Translations under genes and position numbers: made by a program
DNA from: Candidatus Kuenenia stuttgartensis
Lineage (GTDB): Bacteria; Planctomycetota; Planctomycetia; Planctomycetales; Planctomycetaceae
Length of the DNA stretch: 64,000 bases
Reading direction: 5' to 3'
NCBI GenBank assembly: GCA_945861865.1
Contig: CAMAWN010000001.1
Span: 1 to 64,000, forward strand
Notes under the pieces: generated by a model
What the model saw: only the letters and a program-made list of their open reading frames with translations
Told to the model about the DNA's origin: nothing
Database searches by the model: none
In this document: piece after piece, positions 45,001 to 53,001 of the stretch
Numbering within the stretch: position 1 is the stretch's first letter
Layout of the letters: every line of letters starts with the position of its first letter

Positions 45001-45664
45001 CGTTTGACGCGACGCTGATCCGCTCCTTCTTGCCGTCCTTCGAAGCCACGAAAACATCGGTCAGACCGTTCGTGTCTCCGGGCACCAAGTTGGGCGCTTG
45101 GCTGCTGAAGACGACTTCCGAGCCGGCAATTCCGCTCGGCCCAACGGTGTAGCCATTGGCCACGCTGTCGGAGGGTGGGACATCACGATGCGGGCGCGTG
45201 ATCAACAGTGGCCCGCCCGGATTGGGCTGGTCTTCCGATCGATCCATGACCTGTATCGTCACCCAGCGCGAGACCGACGCCCCGCGCGAGTCGGTCGAAC
45301 GGACGAGCAGTTCGTAATCGTCGCGCGTTTCGAAATCGAATTCGCCGCGGGACAACAGTTGATTTCCTTCGACTCGAAACAGATGTGGAGCACCACCGAG
45401 CAGTCGATAGGTGAAGGTCTCACCCGCATCCGGGTCGGCCGTCCCGAAAGTTCCGACCAGTGTGCCCGCCGGACTGTTCTCAACGACGTATCCATTCGCC
45501 AGCACCAAGTCCGTGGGAGCATGATTCACGGGCAAGGCCGGCGCGGGCAGGGACCGAATCTCCAATATTTCCACCGCGTATCGGCGAATGGCCCCAATCG
45601 TTCGCCTCCGAGCCGCACGTCCCAGCCGCCGCTTGATCCAAGTTCGCCAAGAGAGTTCCCGCAT
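42086..45664 (-). CDS. Exported LEPR-like protein with cadherin, TolB-like propeller and Calx-beta domains
   Basis: A protein of 1192 residues from the second ATG (45664), which has CGGAGA at better spacing than the ATG two codons upstream. The N terminus is basic and leads to EILEIRSLPAP, a degenerate form of the LEPR-XLL motif. Residues of about 48-150 form a cadherin-like domain (ENSPAGTLVGTFGTADPDAG, FDFETRDDYELLVRSTDS). About 170-1000 carry many TolB/PD40-type propeller blades with the pattern SDGRFVAF.S.A.NLVP.D.N...D.FVRD. About 1000-1110 is Calx-beta-like (ISGMDAFDGSTGTITFAAGQ). The C-terminal 80 residues hold another Calx-beta-like strand set. It is probably surface-bound or secreted. 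Unlike the two giants it has no RTX array and no PF.I.VD.E.M modules. It is divergent from the peptidase gene. Confidence 0.85.
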   Translation of the reverse strand: MRELSWRTWIKRRLGRAARRRTIGAIRRYAVEILEIRSLPAPALPVNHAPTDLVLANGYVVENSPAGTLVGTFGTADPDAGETFTYRLLGGAPHLFRVEGNQLLSRGEFDFETRDDYELLVRSTDSRGASVSRWVTIQVMDRSEDQPNPGGPLLITRPHRDVPPSDSVANGYTVGPSGIAGSEVVFSSQAPNLVPGDTNGLTDVFVASKDGKKERISVASNGQEANGDSFGAKISRNGRLVAFVSWANNLFADDSNERADAFVRDRVSGTTQRINLRKDGTPFSEGSVTEVAISADGRFVAFVVETYSHFQNNEGGLYVRDLRLGTTKRLIATPDGQPFPGSISISGDGRRIAYVLYEHDVNQVRMIDRQSGAIQLVSVSRFGTVRQEHSSAPMISENGRFVVFESEAAGLIEGGENMRGGIFIRDLLKNTTRRVDVGYDGSAPNDSADSPSISADGRFVAFRSLASNLTPDSGASYFVRDLRTGQTQLLAVTLDGSSLPGPERIAPLVSGDGRYVAFSHFASNLVPRDGNDGDDVFLRDTRTNTTELITRHDPGLPSTTAITRYDSALSASLSADGTQVFFTSNSVTLTLGLTHSSPYEYDPRLFVRELNSATDDIERLPIRSYHSTAVSRNGRFVLFITYESLVPDDTNYDYDQYVFDRETGNYTRINIGSDGARVALNEFYVAQNALSDDGRYVVFSISASSVVAEDTNEKQDVFVRDLLLGTTTRASVASEGTEANGSSGSASVSSDGRFVVFASEADNLVPDDQNRTQDIFVRDLLLGTTERVSVNSEGQEGNSYSYSPLISGDGRCIAFASYSSNLAAGLTYSGNTFWHDRLTGTTQPVSGANGTYGAGYLSSISNDGRLVAFQSDSTNLVPDDTNWASDVFVCDMEHGVTRRVSVDAEGRQLNAGSYSGILSGDGTKLVFASYATNLVPHDFNRESDLFWVDLASIPEVAGYSIKAESSPVSEAGATNLLFVFERTGSLDLPATIPFQVSGTASSLSDYRISGMDAFDGSTGTITFAAGQSQVVVQVTPIDDVLVEPTETVEFTLGRDVPSIAPGQQASGTIEDNDFARFSVTPFEFAGSVTESGSTLKFFVVLDAQPSSNVVLELVNGDPTEIKLLTSLLTFTPQNWNVPQSVTVRGVDDRLADGEQRTVVLVQIHSRTTDPLFIAAAFETFTMIETLDNEPRR

Positions 45665-45880
45665 CAACATGTCTCCGGTCTTTCGGATTTACCCACGACG
45701 CGCATTGCGAATTTGATGACCGGTCAGGGGTCACCCGCAAACTGCGTCGTGCGCTCTATTTCCACTACCGTCAACCGCAGCGCTTGCCCGCCAGTCGGTC
45801 GGTCTGCGGCGCGATGATCAGCGAGGTTGCCATTCGAGGTAAAGACTGATTCAGTACCCGAGCCGCTGGGTGGTTTTGCA

Positions 45881-48800
45881 ATGTCGGCACTTCTCTCATC
45901 GATCGGATGGACTGCGATGGCTTGGACTCGATGTCTCGTACTGAGTGTGCTGCTGGTCGCTGGATGGGAAACAGGCTCGGTGGCGGATGACGCGGTCGTC
46001 CGGCCTCCGCCCGCCGAGCTGAAAGTCAATCCGTTTCACAAGAAGTACGTCGATGCCGGCGGCTATCCGATCGTCGCGTCGGAGAAGGTCAACGACTACG
46101 CGCTCAAGGAGGCGGCGTATCTGGTCAACTTGATGTTGGCCAAGCGGCCCGACGTGAAGGCGGCGATGATCAAATCCGGCTCGCGGCTGTGCATCATCGC
46201 TCACAACGAGTACACGACCGACGTTCCGGAGTTTGCGTGGTTGAAGCCGAAGGACTATTGGGACGCGCGGGCGCGCGGGACGGGTGGGTCGCAGACCGAT
46301 CCGTATTGCTCGTGCGGCGAGGAGAATTTGCTCGGCTATCCCGGCGATCCGTACTCGACCGAAAACATTCTGATCCACGAGTTCGCTCACAACATCCACC
46401 TGCGCGGCATGGTCAATGTCGATGAGACGTTTGATCGCCGGCTGAAAGAAGCCTACGACCGCGCGATAACGGCGGGGCTGTGGAAAGGGAAGTACGCAGC
46501 GACCAATCATCACGAGTACTTCGCCGAGGGAGTGCAGTCCTGGTTCGACAACAACCGGGAGAACGATCACGACCACAATCACGTCAACACGCGCGAAGAG
46601 TTGCTCGAATACGATCCCGGCTTGGCCGCGATGTGCCGTGAAGTCTTCGGCGAGACGAAGCTCGTTTACACGAAGCCGACGACGCGGCTGAAGGATCATC
46701 TCGCCGGCTACGACCCGGCGACCGCTCCGAAATTCGTCTGGCCGGAACGATTGAACGAAGCCCGCAAGCAGATTCGCGAGAAGGCGGTGAAGCGGTCGGA
46801 ACAACGGGAGGGCGATCCACTGCTGACCGTCGATCGCATCTTCGCGTCGAAGGACTTTGACGAGGAAGGTCGCAGCACAATTGTCTGGAAGAAGCACGGG
46901 CCAGGGTATTTCACCTTTGAGTCTTGGCCAAAGCGTCCCGCTACGGATGCGCCAGCGAAAGACGGAGGCGAGACACCTCCGCCACGTCAGCTTGTGTGGC
47001 ACGATACGGCCAGCGATGAAACGAAGATCGTCGTCCCGTCCGAGTCGCTCATTCCTGCCGATGCGGAAAAGGATGACAAGGGCAACAAGAAGCCGTTGAA
47101 CGTCGAGACGTTTCAGTTCTCGGACGACGAATCGAAGTTGCTGATCTTCACGAACAGCCGCCGCGTCTGGCGACGGAACACACGCGGCGATTATTGGGTG
47201 CTCGACATCGCGAAGCGTGAATTGAAAAAGCTCGGCGGCGATGCGAAGCCGTCGACACTGATGTTCGCGAAGTTCTCACCGGACAACTCGCGCGTCGCGT
47301 TCGTGCGAGAGAACAATCTCTTCGCCCAGAACCTCGCCGACATGAGCATCACCGCGCTGACGAAGGACGGCTCGGCGACGCTGATCAACGGCACGTCGGA
47401 TTGGGTCTACGAGGAGGAACTCGACCTGCGCGACGGCTATCGCTGGAGTCCCGATGGAAATTCGATCGCGTTTTGGCAAATCGACTCGTCCGGCGTGCGC
47501 GAATTTTTCCTCATCAACAACACGGACGATTCGTACTCGAAGCCGATCGGCATTCGGTATCCGAAGGTCGGCGAACAAAATTCGGCCGCGCGGATCGGAG
47601 TTGTGGGAGTCGCTAGCGGCGATCCGAAATGGCTCGACGTCCCCGGCGACCCGCGCAATCACTATCTCGCTCAGATGGAGTGGACGCCGGACGGCAAGCA
47701 GGTCGCGCTGCAACAATTCAACCGGCTTCAAAACACGAACCGCGTGATGCTGGCCGATCCGCAAACCGGAGCGACACGAACGATCCTGACCGAGTCCGAT
47801 CCGGCGTGGCTAGAAAACGAGAACCCGTTCCGTTGGGTGAAGAACGGCGAGCATTTCCTTTGGATCAGCGAACGCGACGGCTGGCGACGGCCGTATCTCG
47901 CGAAGACAACGGGCGACGATGAGCCGCCGCTTCGCCGCATCACTCAAGAGCAGTTCGACATGATTGGCCTTGAGGCGGTCGATGAAGCCAGCGGGGCGAT
48001 CTACTATGCCGCTTCGCCGGACAACGCGACGCAACGATATCTCTACCGTGCGACGCTCGACGGCGAAAAAGGGGAGCGGCTGACTCCGGACAATCTGCCC
48101 GGTTGGAACACTTACAACATTTCGCCGGATGGCAAATTCGCGGTTCACACTTATTCGGCATTCTCGCGACGACCGACGGTGCAGCTCCTCACGCTGCCGG
48201 AGCACAAGCCTGTGCGGACTCTGGTCAGCAATCCAAAGCTGTGTGTGGCACTCGCTGCCCTCAAGCGTCCGACGTCGGAGTTCTTGCGGCTCGACATCGG
48301 CAACGACGTGCAACTCGATGCGTGGTGCCTGAAGCCGCCCGGCTTCGATGCGGCTGCGATCAAAAAGTATCCGCTGTTGATCCACGTCTATGGCGAGCCA
48401 CACGGGCAGACGGTGCGCGATGCCTGGAACAGCAAGTACGGGTTGTGGCATTGGATGTTGGCTCAACAGGGCTACCTCGTGGCGAGCGTCGATAATCGCG
48501 GCACGATGTCGCCACGCGGCCGCGAGTTTCGCAAGGTCGTGCATCGACAAGTCGGCATCCTGCATCCCGCTGAGCAAGCCGCTGCCGCGCGTGAAATGCT
48601 CAAACGCTGGCCTCAAGCGGACCCGGATCGCGTCGGCATTTGGGGCTGGAGCGGTGGCGGCTCATCGAGCTTGCACGCGATCTTCCAGTTCCCCGACCTC
48701 TATCGCACAGCCATCGCGGTTGCTCCGGTCCCGAACCAAAAGCTGTACGACACGATCTACCAAGAGCGTTACATGGGACTACCGGCCGACAACGCCGAGG

Positions 48801-49084
48801 GCTTCACTCGCGGCTCGCCGATCACGCACGCCAAGAATCTGAAGGGCAATCTGCTGGTCGTTCACGGCACCGGCGACGACAACTGTCACTACCAAGGGGT
48901 CGAACTGTTGATGAACGAGCTGATCGCGCACAACAAGAAGTTCTCGATGATGGCCTATCCAAACCGCAGCCACGCGATCTCTGAAGGTCAGAACACGACG
49001 CGGCATCTCTTCAGCCTGATGACCGAGTACCTGCATCAGCATCTGCCAGTCGATCCCGCACGAGAAGCGGTTTCAAAACCGTAG
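45881..49084 (+). CDS. Exported S9 (DPP IV-like) serine peptidase fused to an N-terminal HExxH domain
   Basis: A protein of 1067 residues from the ATG at 45881; the ATG at 45917 is also plausible and puts a compact signal peptide first (CLVLSVLLVAGW). Residues of about 60-300 form a metallopeptidase-like domain with H166-E-F-A-H170 and a downstream HHEYFAEG (Glu212 or Glu216), consistent with a gluzincin-type zinc site. Residues of about 330-800 are a DPP IV-type propeller (SPDGNSIAFWQIDSSGVREF). The C-terminal alpha/beta hydrolase holds GWSGGGS (Ser924), HGTGDDN and NRSHAISEG for the Ser-Asp-His triad. It is likely periplasmic or secreted and digests peptides. The fusion of two peptidase types is unusual. 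Its TAG stop lies in a REP foot. It is divergent from the LEPR-like gene. Confidence 0.88.
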   Translation: MSALLSSIGWTAMAWTRCLVLSVLLVAGWETGSVADDAVVRPPPAELKVNPFHKKYVDAGGYPIVASEKVNDYALKEAAYLVNLMLAKRPDVKAAMIKSGSRLCIIAHNEYTTDVPEFAWLKPKDYWDARARGTGGSQTDPYCSCGEENLLGYPGDPYSTENILIHEFAHNIHLRGMVNVDETFDRRLKEAYDRAITAGLWKGKYAATNHHEYFAEGVQSWFDNNRENDHDHNHVNTREELLEYDPGLAAMCREVFGETKLVYTKPTTRLKDHLAGYDPATAPKFVWPERLNEARKQIREKAVKRSEQREGDPLLTVDRIFASKDFDEEGRSTIVWKKHGPGYFTFESWPKRPATDAPAKDGGETPPPRQLVWHDTASDETKIVVPSESLIPADAEKDDKGNKKPLNVETFQFSDDESKLLIFTNSRRVWRRNTRGDYWVLDIAKRELKKLGGDAKPSTLMFAKFSPDNSRVAFVRENNLFAQNLADMSITALTKDGSATLINGTSDWVYEEELDLRDGYRWSPDGNSIAFWQIDSSGVREFFLINNTDDSYSKPIGIRYPKVGEQNSAARIGVVGVASGDPKWLDVPGDPRNHYLAQMEWTPDGKQVALQQFNRLQNTNRVMLADPQTGATRTILTESDPAWLENENPFRWVKNGEHFLWISERDGWRRPYLAKTTGDDEPPLRRITQEQFDMIGLEAVDEASGAIYYAASPDNATQRYLYRATLDGEKGERLTPDNLPGWNTYNISPDGKFAVHTYSAFSRRPTVQLLTLPEHKPVRTLVSNPKLCVALAALKRPTSEFLRLDIGNDVQLDAWCLKPPGFDAAAIKKYPLLIHVYGEPHGQTVRDAWNSKYGLWHWMLAQQGYLVASVDNRGTMSPRGREFRKVVHRQVGILHPAEQAAAAREMLKRWPQADPDRVGIWGWSGGGSSSLHAIFQFPDLYRTAIAVAPVPNQKLYDTIYQERYMGLPADNAEGFTRGSPITHAKNLKGNLLVVHGTGDDNCHYQGVELLMNELIAHNKKFSMMAYPNRSHAISEGQNTTRHLFSLMTEYLHQHLPVDPAREAVSKP

Positions 49085-49165
49085 TGACGTTCGCCAGAAC
49101 GTGGGTCTCGCGACGGTGAGCCCACGCTCTGGCGAGCGTGGCTACGCGAGTGACGTTCGCCAGAG
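49081..49165. repeat. Inverted pair of REP elements with compensatory stem change (BIME-like)
   Basis: Plus strand: GTAG-TG-ACGTTC-gcca-GAACGT (49081-49102). Minus strand: GTAG-CC-ACGCTC-gcca-GAGCGT, read from 49145. The stems differ by a T-A to C-G change on both sides, so pairing is conserved. The two GTAG feet contain the TAG stops of both convergent genes (S9 peptidase and HAD). A further partial copy, GTGACGTTCGCCAGA at 49150-49164, encodes the last residues of the HAD protein. Confidence 0.75.
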
Positions 49166-50029
49166 GTAATCCAGCAGCGTTCTCGCGTCACGATAATCGG
49201 GAACGACGACATCCGCTCCGACGCCGATCAAGCGGTCCCGTTTCCACGGATCAGGCCGGCCGCTTTTGTCCTTCTCATCGCTGGCCACGGCGATCGCAGT
49301 GCCGCCGGCGGTTTTGATGTTGTCGATCTCGACGTAGCCGTCGCCGAAGCCGAGCAGCCGTGAGCCGGTCGCGTTGTTTTCTCGCAGGATGCGTTCGATG
49401 ACCATCTGCTTCGAGAAGTTTTGGAAGTCATCGCGTGCTCCGTAAATGTGCCGGCCAAAGAACGGCGTCAGGCCGAGCAGGTCGCACTCTTCGCGAACGT
49501 AGACTTCATCGGTCCCGCTGGCGAGGTAGAGCACGACGCCGCGGGATTGCAACTCGCGCAGTAGATCGACAGAGCCGGGGACGAGACATTCCTCGGCGGC
49601 GACGCGACCAGTGCGAAGTCCCTCTCGACGATGATTGATCCGCACGAGCAGTCGGTCGTGGTATCGCTGTTTGTAAACCAGCGGGTCTTCCGGTGAACCG
49701 CCTCGTTGCCGAACTTCCTCGGCCAGACGCATCATCTGATAGATCGTCTGCTTGCCGTTGAGCTGCATGATGAAGTCAAGACTCAGCTTCGCCAGCTCGT
49801 CATCCGATTCGGACGTGCCTGTCGCGCGAAGCACTTCGACCATCAGCGGCACCATCACCTCCGGCCAGCCCTCGCGGACGAGGCTGAGCGTGCCGTCGAA
49901 ATCGAAGACGGCGTGGCATGGCGGTTCGGAGAGCGTCACTTCGCGAACGATTTCGATGGCGGTCGTTGGCAGGAATCGTGTCGGGCCAATTACTGTGATC
50001 CGGCGCTGGTAGTCAGTTTCATGAGTCAT
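49142..50029 (-). CDS. HAD-superfamily phosphatase
   Basis: A cytosolic haloacid-dehalogenase-type phosphatase of 295 residues. Motif I is FDFDGTLSLVREGW (nucleophile Asp in DFDGT) near residue 45. A cap domain with TIYQMMRLAEEVRQRGG follows. Motif II is probably VLYLASGTDE, the Lys of motif III is likely in NFSKQMVIERIL, and motif IV is LGFGDGYVEIDNIKTAGG. The substrate cannot be told; phosphoglycolate-like or sugar-phosphate substrates are typical. The last residues (RTSLA) are encoded by a partial REP copy, and the TAG stop is part of a GTAG foot, so the C terminus was probably altered by repeat insertion. It is convergent with the S9 peptidase gene. Confidence 0.8.
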   Translation of the reverse strand: MTHETDYQRRITVIGPTRFLPTTAIEIVREVTLSEPPCHAVFDFDGTLSLVREGWPEVMVPLMVEVLRATGTSESDDELAKLSLDFIMQLNGKQTIYQMMRLAEEVRQRGGSPEDPLVYKQRYHDRLLVRINHRREGLRTGRVAAEECLVPGSVDLLRELQSRGVVLYLASGTDEVYVREECDLLGLTPFFGRHIYGARDDFQNFSKQMVIERILRENNATGSRLLGFGDGYVEIDNIKTAGGTAIAVASDEKDKSGRPDPWKRDRLIGVGADVVVPDYRDARTLLDYLWRTSLA

Positions 50030-50209
50030 GCCCGCAGAATAGCGGCCGTCGGGTTAAGATTTCGACCGTGTGGCCGAATCAGCCTGACCGTCGCTCGATG
50101 GCGAACGGCCCAGAGAAACGGTTCAATACAAATTGTTCATGGTCGATGGCCTCGACTGTTTGTCGTGGCTGAGTCTGTCTGGCCAAATCTTTCTGTGAGG
50201 ATGCACATC

Positions 50210-51157
50210 ATGTTGTCGCACATCGTTCGAGGTTTTCGTTTTGGAAGCGTGTTGTCGTTGTCTTTGCTGGCGGCGGGGTGGGTCGCGCCGGCGATGGCTC
50301 AGGTGAAGCTGGAGCACAAGTATGCCGACGGACGCAAGACCGTCCACCACACGACGATGAAGCTCAAGCAGACGCTGACCCTCGCGGGCATGGCTCAGGA
50401 AACAGGCACCGAACGATTCTCGATTTCGACAAATCAAGCGGGCAAACGAGACGCGGATGGCAAAATTCGGATCGAAAAAAAGACCGACAAACTTTCCGTC
50501 AATCTCAAGATCCAAGGGATCGAAGTGATCTTCGATTCGGATGACCCGAACAAGAAAGCGGACAACCCGCTGCTGGAACCGCTCTTGAACGTCATGCGGG
50601 CCTCGGCGAAAGCCAAACCGGTCCTCATCCGCGATCGGTCTGGCAAGGTGGTTGCAGTGGAAGGGCTTGAGAAGACGGCGGCGGAACTTCCCGAAGAATT
50701 TCGTGGAGACTTCGACGCGGCGCAAATCATAAAGACCGCGAATCAAGAGTCCGAGACTCTGCCCGGCGATGCGGTCAAGCCGGGCGCGACCTGGTCGAGA
50801 AATTCCGAGGTGCCGCTCGGTGGCGGTCAAACCATGAGCCTCACAACCGACTACAAGTACATCGGCGAAGTCAAAGAAGGAGGCAAGACGCTCGACAAGA
50901 TCGAAGCCAAGACGACCGCCGTCTCGCTCACGATCGCTGAGAATCCCAACGCGGCCGTGAAGATCAAAATCGCCAAGTGCGATCTGAAGCCGACCGAATC
51001 CGGCGAGACGATGCTCTTCGACCGCGGAACAGGTGAGTGGCAGTCCCAAAAAGGAAAGTCGCGAATTCAGGGTGCCCTCGATCTCGAAATCAACGGAATG
51101 GCGTTCCCCGGAATGTTGGACCTGACAATCGAGACCGAAACCGTGCGGCAACCGTAA
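50210..51157 (+). CDS. Exported protein of unknown function
   Basis: A protein of 315 residues. The ATG at 50210 is preferred because GAGG lies nine bases upstream and a clear signal peptide follows (FGSVLSLSLLAAGWVAPAMA, cleavage near AMA-Q). An earlier ATG nine bases upstream would sit directly on the GAGG. The mature part is rich in charged residues and beta-strand-like, with EHKYADGRKTVHHTTMKLKQ and later PGDAVKPGATWSRNSEVPLG and IEAKTTAVSLTI. The strand set resembles periplasmic hypothetical proteins of planctomycetes with a repeated lipocalin-like pattern, but I do not recognise a named family. A strong terminator-like hairpin follows at 51188. Confidence 0.75.
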   Translation: MLSHIVRGFRFGSVLSLSLLAAGWVAPAMAQVKLEHKYADGRKTVHHTTMKLKQTLTLAGMAQETGTERFSISTNQAGKRDADGKIRIEKKTDKLSVNLKIQGIEVIFDSDDPNKKADNPLLEPLLNVMRASAKAKPVLIRDRSGKVVAVEGLEKTAAELPEEFRGDFDAAQIIKTANQESETLPGDAVKPGATWSRNSEVPLGGGQTMSLTTDYKYIGEVKEGGKTLDKIEAKTTAVSLTIAENPNAAVKIKIAKCDLKPTESGETMLFDRGTGEWQSQKGKSRIQGALDLEINGMAFPGMLDLTIETETVRQP

Positions 51158-51187
51158 ACTTGGCGGAGTGCAGAGACCATCAAGAAG

Positions 51188-51214
51188 AGCGGCCACTCGG
51201 CCGCTTTTCGTTTT
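51188..51214 (+). terminator. Rho-independent terminator
   Basis: The perfect stem AGCGGCC-actc-GGCCGCT is followed by TTTCGTTTT on the plus strand. It lies 30 bases after the stop of the exported-protein gene and just before the SixA-like gene, so it probably separates the two transcripts. Confidence 0.8.
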
Positions 51215-51228
51215 CAGAAAATGCTGCG

Positions 51229-51693
51229 ATGCGATTGCTGCTGATTCGACATGCCCGCGCCGCGTCCAGTCATCACTTGCCGGATGCCGATCGTCCGCTG
51301 ACCGACGAAGGTCGATCCGAATTCAACCGAGTGGCACGCGACATCGTCGATCGGGGTGCGACTCCCGAAATCATTTTTCATAGCCCGGCGCGACGCACGA
51401 CCGAAACCGCGAGCATTCTGGCGGCAGCGTCCGGATTGCCGTCTCACGCATTGGACGTCGCACCGTGGCTGGCGCTGGGTAACGGTTGCCAAGACGTGTT
51501 GCCAAGGCTTGCGCAACTCCCCGCCGAAGTGACCGCGCTGATTGGGCACGAGCCGATCATGAGTTCGCTGACGGCGATGTTGATGGGCGGCGGGCGAATG
51601 TCTTTCTCGCCGGGAACCAGTGCGTGTCTGGAGTTCGACGAAGCCATCGAAGTCGGACAGGGCCGGCTGCTGTGGATGCTGGAACCGCGGTGA
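51229..51693 (+). CDS. sixA: SixA-like phosphohistidine phosphatase (histidine phosphatase family)
   Basis: A protein of 154 residues, typical of SixA, a small cytosolic enzyme that removes phosphate from phosphohistidine, as in phosphorelay or PTS proteins. The N terminus MRLLLIRHARA carries the RH motif with the phospho-accepting His8 (RHA here instead of RHG, as common in SixA). DRPLTDEGR and the HSPARRTTETA segment fit the family. The second catalytic His is in LIGHEP near residue 104. The ATG at 51229 is followed directly by the conserved strand; the open frame extends upstream through the terminator without a better start. It is convergent with the xdhC-like gene. Confidence 0.85.
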   Translation: MRLLLIRHARAASSHHLPDADRPLTDEGRSEFNRVARDIVDRGATPEIIFHSPARRTTETASILAAASGLPSHALDVAPWLALGNGCQDVLPRLAQLPAEVTALIGHEPIMSSLTAMLMGGGRMSFSPGTSACLEFDEAIEVGQGRLLWMLEPR

Positions 51694-51703
51694 GCATGAA
51701 CAG

Positions 51704-52855
51704 CTACGTTGGCGATGCCGCCAGTGAATCCAGCAGACTGGGACGGCGATAGCGTTCGGGAATCTCGCCGAGATTTCGATGTGCGATGAGTTCCGCCACG
51801 ATGCTGACGGCAATTTCCGGCACGGTCTGCGAACCGATGTCGAGGCCCAGCGGAGCGTACACACGAGACAACGCTTCGCGCGAGATGCCATCACGCAGCA
51901 AATCTTCGAAGATCATCTTGATCTTCCGCTGGCTGCCGATCAGGCCGACGTATCGAGCCGGTGTTTCGGCGAGGTGATACAACGCCTCTTCGTCGTGCTG
52001 ATGTCCGCGAGTCACGATCAGACAATAGGTGTTGTGGTCGATGTCGAGTCCGCTGAGCGCCGCGTCAATCTCGCCGACGATCAGCCGCTTGGCCTGCGGG
52101 AAGCGTTCGGCGTTGCAGTATTGCTCGCGATCGTCGACGGCCCAGACGTCGAAGTCGCACGCGGCAGCCAGTTCGCCAACTCGTTGACCGACGTGCCCAG
52201 CTCCGACGATGACCAATCGGCAACGACGCAGATGCGGCAAGAACGACACGCCCCCCGCGACATACGGCCGAGGCCGCTGTGACAACGGTCGCAAGTGCTG
52301 ACCAATCGTCGGCGGAAGTAGACCGGCCGCCCACGTCCGGTCAATGGGATCGGTATCAGCCGTCCGGACGTCGGCGTCCGGACTACAGCTGGCGGTCGCG
52401 ATCACCTCGCCAGCATCGTTGAGCAGAAAACGATCGGCGGCTTGTCCGTCGGCCTTCTCCGGGTCGAGGATCACGGCCTCGGTGCAACCTTGGTCTGTCG
52501 CGAGCAATTCCAGCAGTCGGCGGTAGTAGCCGAACTCCGCTTCACCGCGCACGGGATCGACCAACATTTTCATCCGGCCGCCGCAGATCAGTCCGTCATC
52601 CCAGCCGTAATCACTGTCGAGGTTGAACGTCAGCAATTCGGTCTGACCTGCATCGAGCAATCTCAATGCCCGCCGTTTGACCTCTGCTTCAACGCAGCCG
52701 CCTCCCAGCGTGCCGACCTGTGAGCCATCCGGGAAGACGAGCATCGTCGCTCCCGCCTTTTGAGGCGTGGACCCACGAGTCTCGACGAGCGCGGTGTACG
52801 CGACCGGCTGATGACGTGAAACCGCTTCGCTGAGTTGTTGAAGAACATGGTGCAT
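51704..52855 (-). CDS. xdhC: XdhC/CoxI-family protein
   Basis: A protein of 383 residues from the ATG at 52855. An open frame continues 43 residues upstream, but that part overlaps the terminator hairpin at 52925 and lacks family similarity. XdhC-type proteins bind and sulfurate the molybdenum cofactor for xanthine dehydrogenase-type enzymes. The N-terminal part has VETRGSTPQKAGATMLVF and GTLGGGCVEAEVKRRAL, and CGGRMKMLVDPV. A C-terminal Rossmann domain has RLVIVGAGHVGQRVGELAAA. No molybdoenzyme gene is in the window, so its target enzyme is elsewhere. It is convergent with sixA. Confidence 0.85.
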   Translation of the reverse strand: MHHVLQQLSEAVSRHQPVAYTALVETRGSTPQKAGATMLVFPDGSQVGTLGGGCVEAEVKRRALRLLDAGQTELLTFNLDSDYGWDDGLICGGRMKMLVDPVRGEAEFGYYRRLLELLATDQGCTEAVILDPEKADGQAADRFLLNDAGEVIATASCSPDADVRTADTDPIDRTWAAGLLPPTIGQHLRPLSQRPRPYVAGGVSFLPHLRRCRLVIVGAGHVGQRVGELAAACDFDVWAVDDREQYCNAERFPQAKRLIVGEIDAALSGLDIDHNTYCLIVTRGHQHDEEALYHLAETPARYVGLIGSQRKIKMIFEDLLRDGISREALSRVYAPLGLDIGSQTVPEIAVSIVAELIAHRNLGEIPERYRRPSLLDSLAASPT

Positions 52856-52920
52856 GGCGAATCTGAATCCTTTGTGAACGTCGCCGCATCTCTTGCGCGA
52901 GGCAACGGAATGACATTCCA

Positions 52921-52966
52921 AACAAAAAGGTCTTCCCACGCGAGCGAGAAGACCTTTTGTTTTTTG
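52921..52966. terminator. Bidirectional Rho-independent terminator
   Basis: AAAAGGTCTTC (52925-52935) pairs perfectly with GAAGACCTTTT (52948-52958). It is followed by GTTTTTT on the plus strand, and an A-rich run precedes the left arm, giving a T-run on the minus strand. It lies downstream of the small acidic ORF (minus strand) and upstream of the xdhC-like gene, so it most likely ends the small ORF's transcript. Confidence 0.8.
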
Positions 52967-53001
52967 CCGTGGCGAAATCCGCATTACCGATGCGAGGCGG
53001 A

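Noticed and set aside
45896-47002. A 368-codon minus-strand open frame opposite the S9 peptidase gene
   Set aside because: It overlaps the signal peptide and HExxH region of a well-supported gene and shows no recognisable domain.
49706-50209. N-terminal extension of the exported protein starting at 49706
   Set aside because: It overlaps the HAD gene on the other strand, and a ribosome binding site plus signal peptide mark the start at 50210.
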